A stretch of 55,806 nucleotides of DNA, taken from assembly GCA_019314085.1 (NCBI GenBank), contig JAFCZZ010000002.1, forward strand, positions 1 to 55,806, given 5' to 3'. The DNA is from Deltaproteobacteria bacterium. GTDB lineage: Bacteria > Desulfobacterota > Syntrophia > Syntrophales > UBA2210. Under the pieces are notes generated by a model that did not search any database, was not told where the DNA came from, and worked only from the letters and a program-made list of their open reading frames with translations. Positions 1 through 6,923 of the stretch are shown here, piece after piece (positions within the stretch are counted from its first letter, which is position 1; each line of letters opens with the position of its first letter). Made by a program: the position numbers and the translations under genes.

Positions 1-105
1 GTTGTCTATATGCATGAGGCAGAGACAAGCTTTTCGAAAAACAAGCGGGAGTTGGTGATCCCGTTGAGAGCCTTGAAGTATCTCTGGTGGAGGAAAGAGG
101 AGTGA
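1..105 (+). CDS. C-terminal part of the gene spanning the circle join
   Basis: Frame 1 is open from the first base to TGA at 103-105 and encodes the same residues as the end of the 68-residue protein starting at 55591. It is not a separate gene. Its AAAGAGGAG tail just before the stop also supplies the ribosome site for the next gene, whose GTG starts seven bases after this stop, so the two are probably co-transcribed. Confidence 0.9.
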   Translation, partial: VVYMHEAETSFSKNKRELVIPLRALKYLWWRKEE

Positions 106-114
106 ATCAGCGTG
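1..114. repeat. Terminal direct repeat, left copy
   Basis: These 114 bases are identical to 55693-55806. A perfect end-to-end repeat of this kind is what an assembler leaves when it walks past the start of a circular molecule; a genuine short terminal redundancy is the less likely alternative. The left copy holds the last 34 codons and the stop (103-105) of the gene that begins at 55591, so that gene is intact on the circle. Confidence 0.95.
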
Positions 115-486
115 CCGATCCTCTTCAAGCCTGAGTACGTCCCTCTGATACTCAGCGGCAAAAAGACGCAGACTAGGCGTTTGTGGAAGAGGCCCCGCGT
201 CAAAAAGGGGTGTATCTACCAGGCGCGGACCGAGCTCTTCGGCAAGCCATTCGCCTTGATAAAGGTGAAGAGGCTCTGGCGGCAGCGGATCTGGGACATG
301 ACGGAGGAAGAGGCACGTGCCGAGGGATACAAGGATTGGAGCCACTTTCTAGAGGCCTTTGTCGAGATCAACAAGCTGTATTCTATGTCTAAGCGTGGCG
401 GAGTCCTAGTGATGCGTTTCCCTGATGCGTCCCAGATCGTGGTCTGGGCCGTCGAGTTCGAGGTCGTGGAGGTCGTCGAAAGATGA
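112..486 (+). CDS. ASCH/PUA-like domain protein
   Basis: This 124-residue protein begins at GTG 112, behind GAGGAG at 97-102. Near the N-terminus it has the pattern LILSGKKTQTRR, the typical signature of ASCH domains (a PUA-like beta barrel that binds RNA or modified nucleosides). The later part mixes acidic helices and a hydrophobic C-terminal strand, as expected for the barrel. ASCH proteins occur alone in many phages and archaeal elements. A role in RNA binding or in handling modified nucleotides is inferred from the family; no substrate can be read from the sequence. It overlaps the next start by one codon, so the genes form an operon. Confidence 0.75.
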   Translation: MPILFKPEYVPLILSGKKTQTRRLWKRPRVKKGCIYQARTELFGKPFALIKVKRLWRQRIWDMTEEEARAEGYKDWSHFLEAFVEINKLYSMSKRGGVLVMRFPDASQIVVWAVEFEVVEVVER

Positions 487-695
487 GGCGTTACGGGACG
501 AGGGTCAAGCTGCTGGTCGAGTTGCCTCCAGGGTTGTCCGCCGTGGAGGTCGAGTCAAGGCTCCGCGAGATGGGGTGCAGGGTCGAGGCGCACGCCGTCT
601 GGCTGCCCGTCCCGTTCATAGATGCCGAGGGGGTGGACCACGGAGTCTCCTTGCCGAAGAACGAGTCGCTGCGCTTCCTGGACGAGAGAGAGTAG
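483..695 (+). CDS. Small hypothetical protein
   Basis: A 70-residue protein whose ATG overlaps the stop of the ASCH gene (ATGA arrangement). It is not recognised. An alternating beta-alpha-beta pattern in the first 50 residues suggests a small alpha/beta fold. The tight overlap and matching codon use support it as real and translationally coupled. Confidence 0.6.
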   Translation: MRRYGTRVKLLVELPPGLSAVEVESRLREMGCRVEAHAVWLPVPFIDAEGVDHGVSLPKNESLRFLDERE

Positions 696-703
696 GCGGT
701 CTC

Positions 704-970
704 ATGTGGCGAAGGCTTGTTAAGTGGATTAGGGACTCGGCAAGCGAGATAGCTTGGGTGGGTTACCTCATTCCCTTGGATCCGACGGGCGAGTCTGGCC
801 CGATAGGGTTCAGGGGTGCGCTGCACTTCTGGAAGATCTATGGGGATTACCCTGACTGGCTGTGGCGGATCCTCTGGCGGGGAGAGGCACGACGCTACGA
901 TCCAGTACGGTGGAAGAAAGCAGATCCCCGCGGCTACTGGCAGTGGATTCACGGGGAGGAGGCCAAATGA
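704..970 (+). CDS. Small tryptophan-rich hypothetical protein
   Basis: The frame is open further upstream, but ATG 704 is the plausible start because it follows the stop of the previous gene by eight bases. The 88-residue product has about ten tryptophans and many arginines, with no clear membrane segment or motif. The function is unknown. Its stop overlaps the next ATG (ATGA), so it belongs to the same operon. Confidence 0.55.
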   Translation: MWRRLVKWIRDSASEIAWVGYLIPLDPTGESGPIGFRGALHFWKIYGDYPDWLWRILWRGEARRYDPVRWKKADPRGYWQWIHGEEAK

Positions 971-1164
971 TCTGCTGCATCTGCGGATTGGAGTCCAAGA
1001 AGGGCGTTCTCTGCGGCTGGCACACCGCTGCAGGCTACCAGGCGGTCTTCGCCTGCACATACTGCTTCACGAATCCCTGCCTCTACTTCGAGTGCAAGAA
1101 ACCCACTTGGAGCTACCAGAGGCAGAGGCGAATCGATGAATACATTGAGGAAGGTCAGAAATGA
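967..1164 (+). CDS. Small zinc-binding protein
   Basis: ATG 967 overlaps the preceding stop. The 65-residue product has CCxC near the N-terminus, then CxWH, CxxC and two further cysteines, enough ligands for two zinc sites. Such mini zinc proteins are abundant in archaeal viruses as DNA-binding or protein-binding adaptors. The exact function is unknown. Its last codon overlaps the next start. Confidence 0.6.
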   Translation: MICCICGLESKKGVLCGWHTAAGYQAVFACTYCFTNPCLYFECKKPTWSYQRQRRIDEYIEEGQK

Positions 1165-1598
1165 TACTTGACGCTGGCTGTGGGAGGCGAAGCAAGCCCC
1201 GTCTCCAGGGCACCATCGGCCTAGACATAAAGCCGTCTGTCAGGCCAGACGTCGTGGGAACCATAGAGAGGCTGCCCTTCAAAAGCCACGTCTTTCAAAC
1301 CGTCATAGCTTCACATGTCCTTGAACACGTCTATCGCGACTTGGAGGCTCTGAGAGAGTTTCACAGGGTCCTCGTGCCAGGCGGCAAACTCCTCCTCAGC
1401 ACGCCGAACGAGCAGGCCTACGACAGGCTTTGGCGCACGCTGAGGCGTAAACCAGCATCCGGCTCGCGGGGAGGGCATGTCAGAGACGGCTACTGTGCCT
1501 GTGTGCTGGAGAGGTGGCTCTTAGACTGTGGCTTCAAGCCGCGGAGACGCAGCTTTGCCTTTTCAAGGCACATAGTCGAGGAGGCCATCGCTATTTGA
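1161..1598 (+). CDS. Class I SAM-dependent methyltransferase, compact
   Basis: The 145-residue protein opens directly with motif I (ILDAGCG, residues 2-8) and continues with an acidic strand end (GLDIK), ASHVLEH at the usual motif IV position, and LVPGGKLLLSTPN, typical of type-11 methyltransferases. The family is normally 200 or more residues, so the cap and substrate-binding parts are reduced. The substrate is unknown; small molecules, sugars or lipids are typical for the family. It is translationally coupled upstream by a four-base overlap, and the next gene starts inside its stop. Confidence 0.75.
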   Translation: MILDAGCGRRSKPRLQGTIGLDIKPSVRPDVVGTIERLPFKSHVFQTVIASHVLEHVYRDLEALREFHRVLVPGGKLLLSTPNEQAYDRLWRTLRRKPASGSRGGHVRDGYCACVLERWLLDCGFKPRRRSFAFSRHIVEEAIAI

Positions 1599-1954
1599 GG
1601 CCGTGGAAGAGCTTTGAACACAGAGTTGTCCACGCCTTGAGAGATATGGGCTTTGAGGCCCGGCGGACCACCTCGGGGAGGCAGGGCCAGGAGGAGACCG
1701 CCGACGTAGAGGCCGAGAAAGACGGGGTGAAACTCCTAGTGGAGTGTAAGTTCACGTCTAGAGCCCAGTACGCCACATCGAGGCCGATCAAGCTGGAGTG
1801 GCTGAGAAAGCTTGAGGAGAGGGCTAGGAAGACCGGTAGGATACCCGTCCTCATCTTTAACTATCCTGGGAGAGGCTACTATGCCGTAATTCCTCTAAGA
1901 GACTTGGGCAAGGTGGCAAGGCCAGCGGAAAAAATAAAAAGCCAGCTACAATAG
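1595..1954 (+). CDS. PD-(D/E)XK nuclease, Hjc/Mrr-like
   Basis: The start is taken as TTG 1595, which overlaps the previous stop and sits behind GAGGAGG at 1577-1583; an earlier ATG in the same frame would overlap the methyltransferase by 85 bases. The 119-residue product has the order expected for this fold: an N-terminal helix (FEHRVVHALRDMGF), an acidic site in ETADVEAE, then VKLLVECKF, where E-x-K is the catalytic pair. Length and layout recall Holliday-junction resolvases and Mrr-type endonucleases. Resolution of replication intermediates is a reasonable inference; a restriction-type role is the alternative. Confidence 0.65.
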   Translation: MRPWKSFEHRVVHALRDMGFEARRTTSGRQGQEETADVEAEKDGVKLLVECKFTSRAQYATSRPIKLEWLRKLEERARKTGRIPVLIFNYPGRGYYAVIPLRDLGKVARPAEKIKSQLQ

Positions 1955-1962
1955 CTTAAATG
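1951..1962 (+). promoter_or_regulatory. TATA box for the gene at 1985
   Basis: The sequence GCTTAAATGG lies about 25 bases before the ATG at 1985 in otherwise GC-richer DNA and follows an A-rich tract. It fits an archaeal TATA element giving an almost leaderless transcript. Confidence 0.45.
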
Positions 1963-1984
1963 GTCGAATGGTCGGGATGTCTCT

Positions 1985-2248
1985 ATGACCGACAACCCGG
2001 GTCCGAGCCCCGTCAACCAGGGCAGGGGTTTGAACAACAAGAGTCAGGCCGATTGGGAGCGTTTCAAAGTCGAGGTGATTGATCGGCTCGCCCGCATCGA
2101 GACGAAGCTGGACTCGCTGCCATGCAAAAGTCACCAGAACAGGCTGGAGAAGCTCGAGGCCAACCAAGCCAAGTACATGGCACTCACCGTTGCCATAGTA
2201 ATCGTCCTCAGCATGATATTCTCCAGACTACCCTGGCCCTTCGGCTAG
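1985..2248 (+). CDS. XhlA-like small membrane protein
   Basis: The 87 residues contain a polar N-terminus, an amphipathic coiled-coil segment (about residues 25-60) and one hydrophobic helix near the C-terminus (about 63-80). This is the architecture of XhlA/haemolysin-type phage proteins and of many small archaeal-virus membrane proteins. A membrane anchor or lysis accessory is possible, but nothing shows which. It has its own TATA box. Confidence 0.55.
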   Translation: MTDNPGPSPVNQGRGLNNKSQADWERFKVEVIDRLARIETKLDSLPCKSHQNRLEKLEANQAKYMALTVAIVIVLSMIFSRLPWPFG

Positions 2249-2269
2249 AAGACAGCGGGGGCAGGCCAA

Positions 2270-2836
2270 GTGAGAAAGGAAGACGTAGAGCATCTGAGGA
2301 GGGCCGTCGCCCTGGGAAAAAACATCTGCACCCCTGGATACGGCCCGGCAATGGACATCGAGCCCACCACTAGGAACCGGGCAAACATAGGCCTCCAGTT
2401 CACCGGGAACTGCTACATGAAGGGGAAGCTCACCCACGTACAGGATGTCTACTACAACGGTCCCAGCGAGAAGATCAAGGTGGGAATCGACCCCGACCAC
2501 GTGAACCGCTTCCTCCAAGGCGCCACCGACATGGCGGTACGCGTCGACAAGACCGAGGAAGGCAGAAGAATAACAATCGGCAAGTCCACGCAGAAATGGG
2601 GCAAACCGGGGGGGCTAGAGTGGTCCGAGTACAGCATAAGGTGCATCCTTGTCAAGGACCCTGAGTTCATAAGCCCCGGCCAGTGCTACATACCAGAGGC
2701 CAAGCCAGAGAAACCCGAGGCACCGCCAACACCCATCCCAGTAGTCGAGGCAAAGGCACCGCCCGCTGTCGCAGAAAAGCCAAGAAAGGGGCACTACGAG
2801 TACTGGGGCATGCGGGCTGTATGGGTTCCCGACTAG
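2270..2836 (+). CDS. Hypothetical protein, possible half sliding-clamp domain
   Basis: A 188-residue protein starting at GTG 2270. Two stretches resemble the first domain of PCNA: AMDIEPTTRNRANIGLQF recalls the AMD-P-S-R-(V/N)-A-x-(V/I)-x-L-x-(L/F) strand, and KIKVGIDPDHVNRFLQGA recalls the K-I-G-V-N-x-E-D-L-x-K-I-L-K-x-A helix region. After about residue 140 comes a proline/alanine-rich linker and a short aromatic tail. If correct, this is a single clamp domain rather than two. The similarity is by eye and weak. The alternative is an unrelated virus-specific protein. Confidence 0.5.
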   Translation: MRKEDVEHLRRAVALGKNICTPGYGPAMDIEPTTRNRANIGLQFTGNCYMKGKLTHVQDVYYNGPSEKIKVGIDPDHVNRFLQGATDMAVRVDKTEEGRRITIGKSTQKWGKPGGLEWSEYSIRCILVKDPEFISPGQCYIPEAKPEKPEAPPTPIPVVEAKAPPAVAEKPRKGHYEYWGMRAVWVPD

Positions 2837-2894
2837 TCCTATTCATCTTGTTTGTGCTTCTTTATTCTTAATCCCCGCTAGGGAGGCGGAATTG

Positions 2895-3314
2895 ATGAGC
2901 AAAAGCGAGAGTGACAAGACGCGTGTAGAGGAGCTACTGGAGGAAGTCTTGGAGAGGCTTAGAAGGATCGAGGAGATGCTTCAAGGTTTTGAGGAGAGGC
3001 TGAAGTCAAAACGGGAGAAGGGCGGCGAGCTAGCTACTCTGGCGTCGGCTAGCTCGAACGGCATAATAGTGACAGATCCAGAGACACTTAAGACGCTGCA
3101 GGACTACGAGAGGAGATCACTCGCCGAGTTCAAACTGAAGATGGGTCCTCCGCCAAGGCTGCCCGGAGAGTGTCCAAAATGCTATGAGAAAGGACAGAGG
3201 GTTGGAGGACGATTCGTAGAGGCAATCGACTTCAAGAAGTCAACCGCCTGGATAATGGAGTGCCCGGTGTGTGGCCATCGCTGGGCCGCCCAGTTCAAAA
3301 AACCCAGGGCATAG
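2895..3314 (+). CDS. Coiled-coil plus zinc-ribbon protein
   Basis: Start ATG 2895 is preferred over TTG 2892 because GGGAGGCGG ends five bases before it. The 139-residue product has a charged coiled coil (about residues 8-50), a low-complexity linker, and a C-terminal ribbon with C93-x-x-C96 and C123-x-x-C126. This layout suits an oligomeric nucleic-acid-binding or scaffolding protein. The function is unknown. It converges on the minus-strand block, with only six bases between the stops. Confidence 0.6.
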   Translation: MSKSESDKTRVEELLEEVLERLRRIEEMLQGFEERLKSKREKGGELATLASASSNGIIVTDPETLKTLQDYERRSLAEFKLKMGPPPRLPGECPKCYEKGQRVGGRFVEAIDFKKSTAWIMECPVCGHRWAAQFKKPRA

Positions 3315-3320
3315 CCTCGG

Positions 3321-4070
3321 CTAGCGCCTCTCCTCCTTTTCTTTTTCCCCCCTAAACGTGATGACACACGTGGGGCACTCGCCAAGCTCCGAGTGATACC
3401 TCTCACCCGCCCTGTAGGTCAGATCGACCAAGCTCTTCGCCCTAGCAATGGCCTCCCTAAGCTTTGAAACATCCTCCTGGGTTGTAGACAGTCTCTGTGT
3501 CCACATCCACTTCCGCAGATCCCTCTGCTGCCTCTTGATCTCCTCAAGCATCTTGGCGAGCTCGCTGTCCCTTATCTCGGTTCCGAGATCCTCCTCGGCC
3601 GTGACCAGCTCCTTTATCGCCGCTCTGACCCTTTCCCGGGCCTCTGGCGTCAGCCTGCCCTTTTTCAAGCTGAATCTCTCAGCCTCCTCCAAGAGGCCGT
3701 GGGCCTTCGAGTAGTGCCTCTCAAGGCACTCGAGGCAGTAGTCCTCGGGCGTCTGCCCCTCATAGCTGTACGACCCGACGGGGCTTCTACCCCTCTTCGG
3801 CTTGGATGCCTGCACCACGCCCGCTCGGGGACTAGTCACCTTTGCATCGAACCTGGAAATCAGGCCGTCAATCCTGCTCAGAGTCCTGTCAATCGTGCCG
3901 ACGAAGCTGTCCAGCTTCTCCACCGCGTCGAACGGCATCTTAAAGAGATCCAGCTCCTCCAAATCAGCCTCCTCTATAAAGCGCAGATCGGGCAGCGGGA
4001 TGCCTGGAGCTATCATCTTCCCGCTCGGCCTCAGCTTCTCCGTCCCTAGCTTCTCGGCTTCCTGAGGCAT
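3321..4070 (-). CDS. Helical hypothetical protein
   Basis: This 249-residue protein is mainly charged helices, with a CLEC pair near the middle and a CPTC pair close to the C-terminus that could bind one metal. It is not recognised. It lies just downstream of the 442-residue coiled-coil protein on the same strand with a ten-base gap, so the two are probably co-expressed and may interact. Both being rich in K/E/R helices fits an internal scaffold or nucleoprotein role, but this is inference only. Confidence 0.55.
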   Translation of the reverse strand: MPQEAEKLGTEKLRPSGKMIAPGIPLPDLRFIEEADLEELDLFKMPFDAVEKLDSFVGTIDRTLSRIDGLISRFDAKVTSPRAGVVQASKPKRGRSPVGSYSYEGQTPEDYCLECLERHYSKAHGLLEEAERFSLKKGRLTPEARERVRAAIKELVTAEEDLGTEIRDSELAKMLEEIKRQQRDLRKWMWTQRLSTTQEDVSKLREAIARAKSLVDLTYRAGERYHSELGECPTCVITFRGEKEKEERR

Positions 4071-4080
4071 CTACCTCAAC

Positions 4081-5409
4081 CTATCTCACTTTGCTTGCCG
4101 CTCTTATTAGTTCCTCCTCTGCCTCGAGGACCTCTTCGCTCTTCTCAAGCTTCTTCTTGATCTGCTCGGCCACCTTTGCCCTCTCCTCGGGCGTCCTCGT
4201 CACCTCGGGTTTGAAAGACTCACCGGGCATCGGGATCTTGTTCAAGAGCTGGGCCGCCCGCTGGTCAAGCCTCTCCGCCAGGGAGTCCACCACGTCGACA
4301 GTGGTCCTCCCCGTCTTGCCGTAGCCCATCCTCTCGGCAACCCTCTCCACAAAGTCAATGGTTTCAAGGGGGCCGGGCCTGTTTTTCAGGTCTTCAAGCT
4401 CCTTCTTAATGATCTCCAAGTCCTTCTTGTGCAGCTCTTCGCGCAGCTCGTCGATCTTCTTCGAAGTCTCGTCGCCCTCCTCCTTCTTGGAGGTGGCTTC
4501 TTTCATCATCTTGGTGATCTCGGCTTCAAGCTTCTTCATCTTCAACTCGTGCTCCCGCTTTGCCATCTCGTGCTTCTCACGGTCCCTCTCGTATTGAAGC
4601 CAAGCCCTAAAGCCCTCCTCATCGGTGACGATCTCTTGTCCATCGATAACCTTCTTGTACACCTTCCTCGGCTTGGCTGGCAAGCCGTAGGAGCCGTAGG
4701 AGCCATAGGGATAGCTAGGGGGCTGGCCGTACTGCCCGTACGGGTAGGGCATATAAGGCGTGTAGCCGTAGACCTGGCTTCCCTGCCCCGTTGCAGAGTA
4801 GGGCTGGTAGCCACTGTAGCTCGGCGGTGGAGGATAGATTGTGACTTGGGAGACCCCGCCGAGATACCTGTCGACTGCTTGGGCCAGCCCCGGGAACTTG
4901 ACGTAGAGCGGCCTGATAACATAGACGGATAGCTGGTTGTCATACGCCTTGGGTGCAAGGCTCTTCACATAGGCATGTAGGAGATTGGCATCTCTAAGTG
5001 GCGAGGGATCATCCTCCAGCGAGCGGATAATCATCCCCTTTATCGCCGAGCTGATCCCGTAGACACCGTCGAGCCTATCGTCTAGGAAGCCGATGGCGTC
5101 CTTGATGGTCTCCACCTCGGGTGGCAGGGGCGGCGCCGGTTTCTCCTCTGCCTCCTCGTAGGGCTTCTTGGCAAGGAACCTCCTGCAGATAGGACACCTA
5201 CCGTCGAGGGACTCTACCTCGCCGTGCTCCCTGCAGTAACCCACCTGGGGCTTCTCTTTTTCTTCCTCTTCTTCTAGAACTTCTTCTTCAACACCCTCTA
5301 TGGGAGTCTCTTCCTCGGGCTCGGCGCCGAGGGTCTCCTTCTCCTCAGCTTCCTCGGCTTTCTCGACCTCCCCAACGGAGGCTTCTTCCTCAAAGCTAGG
5401 CTGTTGCAT
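4081..5409 (-). CDS. Acidic, zinc-knuckle, PY-rich coiled-coil protein
   Basis: The 442 residues fall into clear parts: a very acidic N-terminus (1-56), a small metal site (C59, H62, C72, C75), a helical segment (95-190), a proline/tyrosine/glycine low-complexity stretch (192-242), a long charged coiled coil (about 255-345), and a helical C-terminus. A similar acidic-to-disordered-to-coiled-coil plan is seen in scaffold or assembly proteins, but no family was recognised. Its ATG lies within the end of the ribbon-helix-helix gene upstream, so the two are coupled. Confidence 0.6.
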   Translation of the reverse strand: MQQPSFEEEASVGEVEKAEEAEEKETLGAEPEEETPIEGVEEEVLEEEEEKEKPQVGYCREHGEVESLDGRCPICRRFLAKKPYEEAEEKPAPPLPPEVETIKDAIGFLDDRLDGVYGISSAIKGMIIRSLEDDPSPLRDANLLHAYVKSLAPKAYDNQLSVYVIRPLYVKFPGLAQAVDRYLGGVSQVTIYPPPPSYSGYQPYSATGQGSQVYGYTPYMPYPYGQYGQPPSYPYGSYGSYGLPAKPRKVYKKVIDGQEIVTDEEGFRAWLQYERDREKHEMAKREHELKMKKLEAEITKMMKEATSKKEEGDETSKKIDELREELHKKDLEIIKKELEDLKNRPGPLETIDFVERVAERMGYGKTGRTTVDVVDSLAERLDQRAAQLLNKIPMPGESFKPEVTRTPEERAKVAEQIKKKLEKSEEVLEAEEELIRAASKVR

Positions 5410-5584
5410 ACCTCTCCGCCTCGATGCTCTTCAAAATCTCGTTGACTGTGAAGTGCAGACTCAGCCTGAAAGCCTCGCTTATCGTCGGCTCGTTCACCTT
5501 GCCCAGCTTGAAGAGATAGTGGGCGAGCTTCTCGGCCATCTCCTTTTCCTCTTCCTTAAGCCTTATCGTGACCTTTACAGTCAT
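5396..5584 (-). CDS. Ribbon-helix-helix transcription regulator
   Basis: The start is taken as ATG 5584 (62 residues), because a TATA box at 5616-5625 would place the transcript start near 5595, after the alternative TTG at 5599. The N-terminal strand MTVKVTIRLKEEE is followed by two helices with SEAFRLSLHF, the usual MetJ/Arc layout. It heads the minus-strand block and has an imperfect inverted repeat just upstream of its TATA box, so autoregulation is likely. Confidence 0.65.
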   Translation of the reverse strand: MTVKVTIRLKEEEKEMAEKLAHYLFKLGKVNEPTISEAFRLSLHFTVNEILKSIEAERYATA

Positions 5585-5615
5585 GCCGTCCACGAGCAAC
5601 GTGTGTCGGACAAGA

Positions 5616-5625
5616 ATTTAAATAT
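5616..5625 (-). promoter_or_regulatory. TATA box of the minus-strand block
   Basis: ATTTAAATAT stands out in GC-rich surroundings and lies about 35 bases before the ATG at 5584. It reads as a TATA box on the minus strand. Its near-palindromic form means weak divergent use toward the Mrp gene cannot be excluded. Confidence 0.55.
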
Positions 5626-5647
5626 GTCGTCTGTTTGGTAAGACAAC
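5626..5647. promoter_or_regulatory. Putative operator, imperfect inverted repeat
   Basis: GTCGTCT at 5626-5632 and AGACAAC at 5641-5647 form an inverted repeat with one mismatch, immediately next to the TATA box where the archaeal BRE/TFB contact lies. The ribbon-helix-helix protein encoded just downstream is the obvious candidate ligand. Confidence 0.4.
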
Positions 5648-5663
5648 GTTAAGAACCAGTTTA

Positions 5664-5724
5664 GCGGCCGGCCCGGTTTCCGACGGGAGCCGCATGGAAA
5701 TTCCCGGGCCCTCCGAGGAGGCCC
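5664..5724 (+). promoter_or_regulatory. Two GC-rich hairpins before the Mrp gene
   Basis: Hairpin one pairs GCGGC (5664-5668) with GCCGC (5689-5693) and CCCG (5672-5675) with CGGG (5684-5687). Hairpin two pairs GGGCC(C)TC (5706-5713) with GAGGCCC (5718-5724) around CGAG. They fill the 5-prime leader of the gene at 5750. A regulatory leader or a terminator of divergent transcription is possible; a tRNA was considered and rejected. Confidence 0.4.
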
Positions 5725-5749
5725 AAGACGATGTCAGGTTGATGCCTAT

Positions 5750-6529
5750 ATGAGGCTTGGAGTTGTGAGCGGCAAGGGTGGCACGGGGAAAACAACGGTC
5801 TCCTACTCCCTCGCCGTGGCCCTCCGTAGGAAAGGATTCAGGGTCGGGTTGCTCGACATCGACCTGACAGGCCCGAATCTACACGACATATTGCGAGGTG
5901 AGCTGGAGGTCTCGGAGGACAGCTTTGTTCCAGCCCAGAGCCACGGACTGGTCTACGTCTCCCTTGGCCAGATAGCCAGCGAGGGCGACCCCGTGCTCTG
6001 GAACGGCGGCGACCTAGAGGCCGCGGCGAGGCAGCTACTCGACCGCACCACGTGGGGTGAGCTAGACTACTTGATCGTTGATTTTCCACCAGGGTCGGGT
6101 CCAGAGGTTCAAGCCCTCCTCCCCCTAATGGACTGTGCCATCGTTGTAACTGTTCCGAGCATGCTGGCTGAGAGCAATGTCAGACGCATCATAGAGATGT
6201 GCAGGGAGACCTCAACGCCGATAGCAGGAGTTGTAAAGAATATGGCGTGGTTTGTCTGCCCCAACTGTGGAGCCGAGCATAGAATCTTCCCCGACGATAC
6301 CTCCTTCGAGGACCTAGGGGTTAGGACGATAGCCAAGATACCACTGGATCCGAGGACTGCATCTTTGAAGATGATAAAGGACTTCCCCATCGAGGCGGTG
6401 ATGCAAGCGGTGGAGCAGCCCGTTGTCCTTGCCAAGAGAAAAAAGTCTATCAGGCGGGTCATCCTAGAGGCTCTCGCCAAGAACTGGGCGGCCAAGCCGG
6501 GCAAGCCGGTCAAAGCGGAGGAGAGGTAG
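5750..6529 (+). CDS. Mrp/ApbC-type P-loop ATPase (MinD/ParA superfamily)
   Basis: The 259-residue protein has a deviant Walker A (GKGGTGKTT, residues 8-16), a Walker B aspartate around D111 in VDFPPGSGPE, and NMAWFVCPNCG with C170 and C173. The CxxC behind NMxxFVCP is specific to Mrp/Nbp35 iron-sulphur carriers and is absent from MinD and Soj. It therefore probably binds an iron-sulphur cluster at a dimer interface and delivers it, or acts as a membrane-linked ATPase. It leads a tight three-gene set with an SCP2-like protein and a prenyltransferase. A partition ATPase role with the ParB-like protein at 42 kb is the alternative, less favoured because of the CxxC. Confidence 0.85.
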   Translation: MRLGVVSGKGGTGKTTVSYSLAVALRRKGFRVGLLDIDLTGPNLHDILRGELEVSEDSFVPAQSHGLVYVSLGQIASEGDPVLWNGGDLEAAARQLLDRTTWGELDYLIVDFPPGSGPEVQALLPLMDCAIVVTVPSMLAESNVRRIIEMCRETSTPIAGVVKNMAWFVCPNCGAEHRIFPDDTSFEDLGVRTIAKIPLDPRTASLKMIKDFPIEAVMQAVEQPVVLAKRKKSIRRVILEALAKNWAAKPGKPVKAEER

Positions 6530-6536
6530 GGGTCAT

Positions 6537-6923
6537 ATGGGATACGTGAAGGAGATTATAGACCGCTTTTTGAAGATTCAGGACAGGTTTTACCGCGATG
6601 TGAAGGAGTATACCACGGGTGCCGATGGCAGGGTCTCTCTGCTCAGGGTGGTTGGGATTGACGGTGACAGCGTACTGCTCAAGTACCAGTACGGGAGGAT
6701 CAGGTATGCAAATGAAAACGAGGAGCCAGTTCACATATTCCGCTGCACGGTGGATAGCTTCCTCAACATCCTCAGCGGCGATGAGGATATGAGGGAGGCC
6801 ATCACGAAGGGCCACTTCGTTATAGAGGACGCCCGTGACGGCAACATAGACGTGGTGGAGTGTGAGAAGTGGGCGAAGGCCTTTAGCAGGATGAGAGGCA
6901 TACTTGGAAGGTATTTCGCATGA
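6537..6923 (+). CDS. SCP2-like lipid-binding domain protein
   Basis: The 128 residues end in TVDSFLNILSGDEDMREA followed by a short strand and helix, which matches the C-terminal half of sterol-carrier-protein-2 domains (strand, then F-x-x-(L/I)-x-x-G-(D/E)-x-(D/N)). The N-terminal half gives the expected helix and beta sheet. SCP2 domains hold lipids in a hydrophobic tunnel. Position between an Mrp ATPase and a UbiA enzyme, with overlap into the latter, supports work on an isoprenoid or lipid substrate. The assignment is by pattern only. Confidence 0.5.
   Translation: MGYVKEIIDRFLKIQDRFYRDVKEYTTGADGRVSLLRVVGIDGDSVLLKYQYGRIRYANENEEPVHIFRCTVDSFLNILSGDEDMREAITKGHFVIEDARDGNIDVVECEKWAKAFSRMRGILGRYFA

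Noticed and set aside
1..114. Terminal repeat as a mobile-element long terminal repeat
   Set aside because: It lies inside a coding gene, has no inverted ends and exactly equals the assembly overlap.
491..1060. Long minus-strand open frame
   Set aside because: It runs opposite to four overlapping coupled genes and has low-complexity proline/serine/arginine content typical of an antisense shadow.
5655..5730. Possible tRNA gene in the structured leader
   Set aside because: The stems do not make a cloverleaf and there is no T-loop consensus (the loop reads GTTTCCGA in an eight-base loop) or acceptor pairing.
5750..6529. ParA partner of the ParB-like protein
   Set aside because: The CxxC after NMAWFV is specific to Mrp-type carriers, and the gene is 36 kb away in a lipid-related operon.
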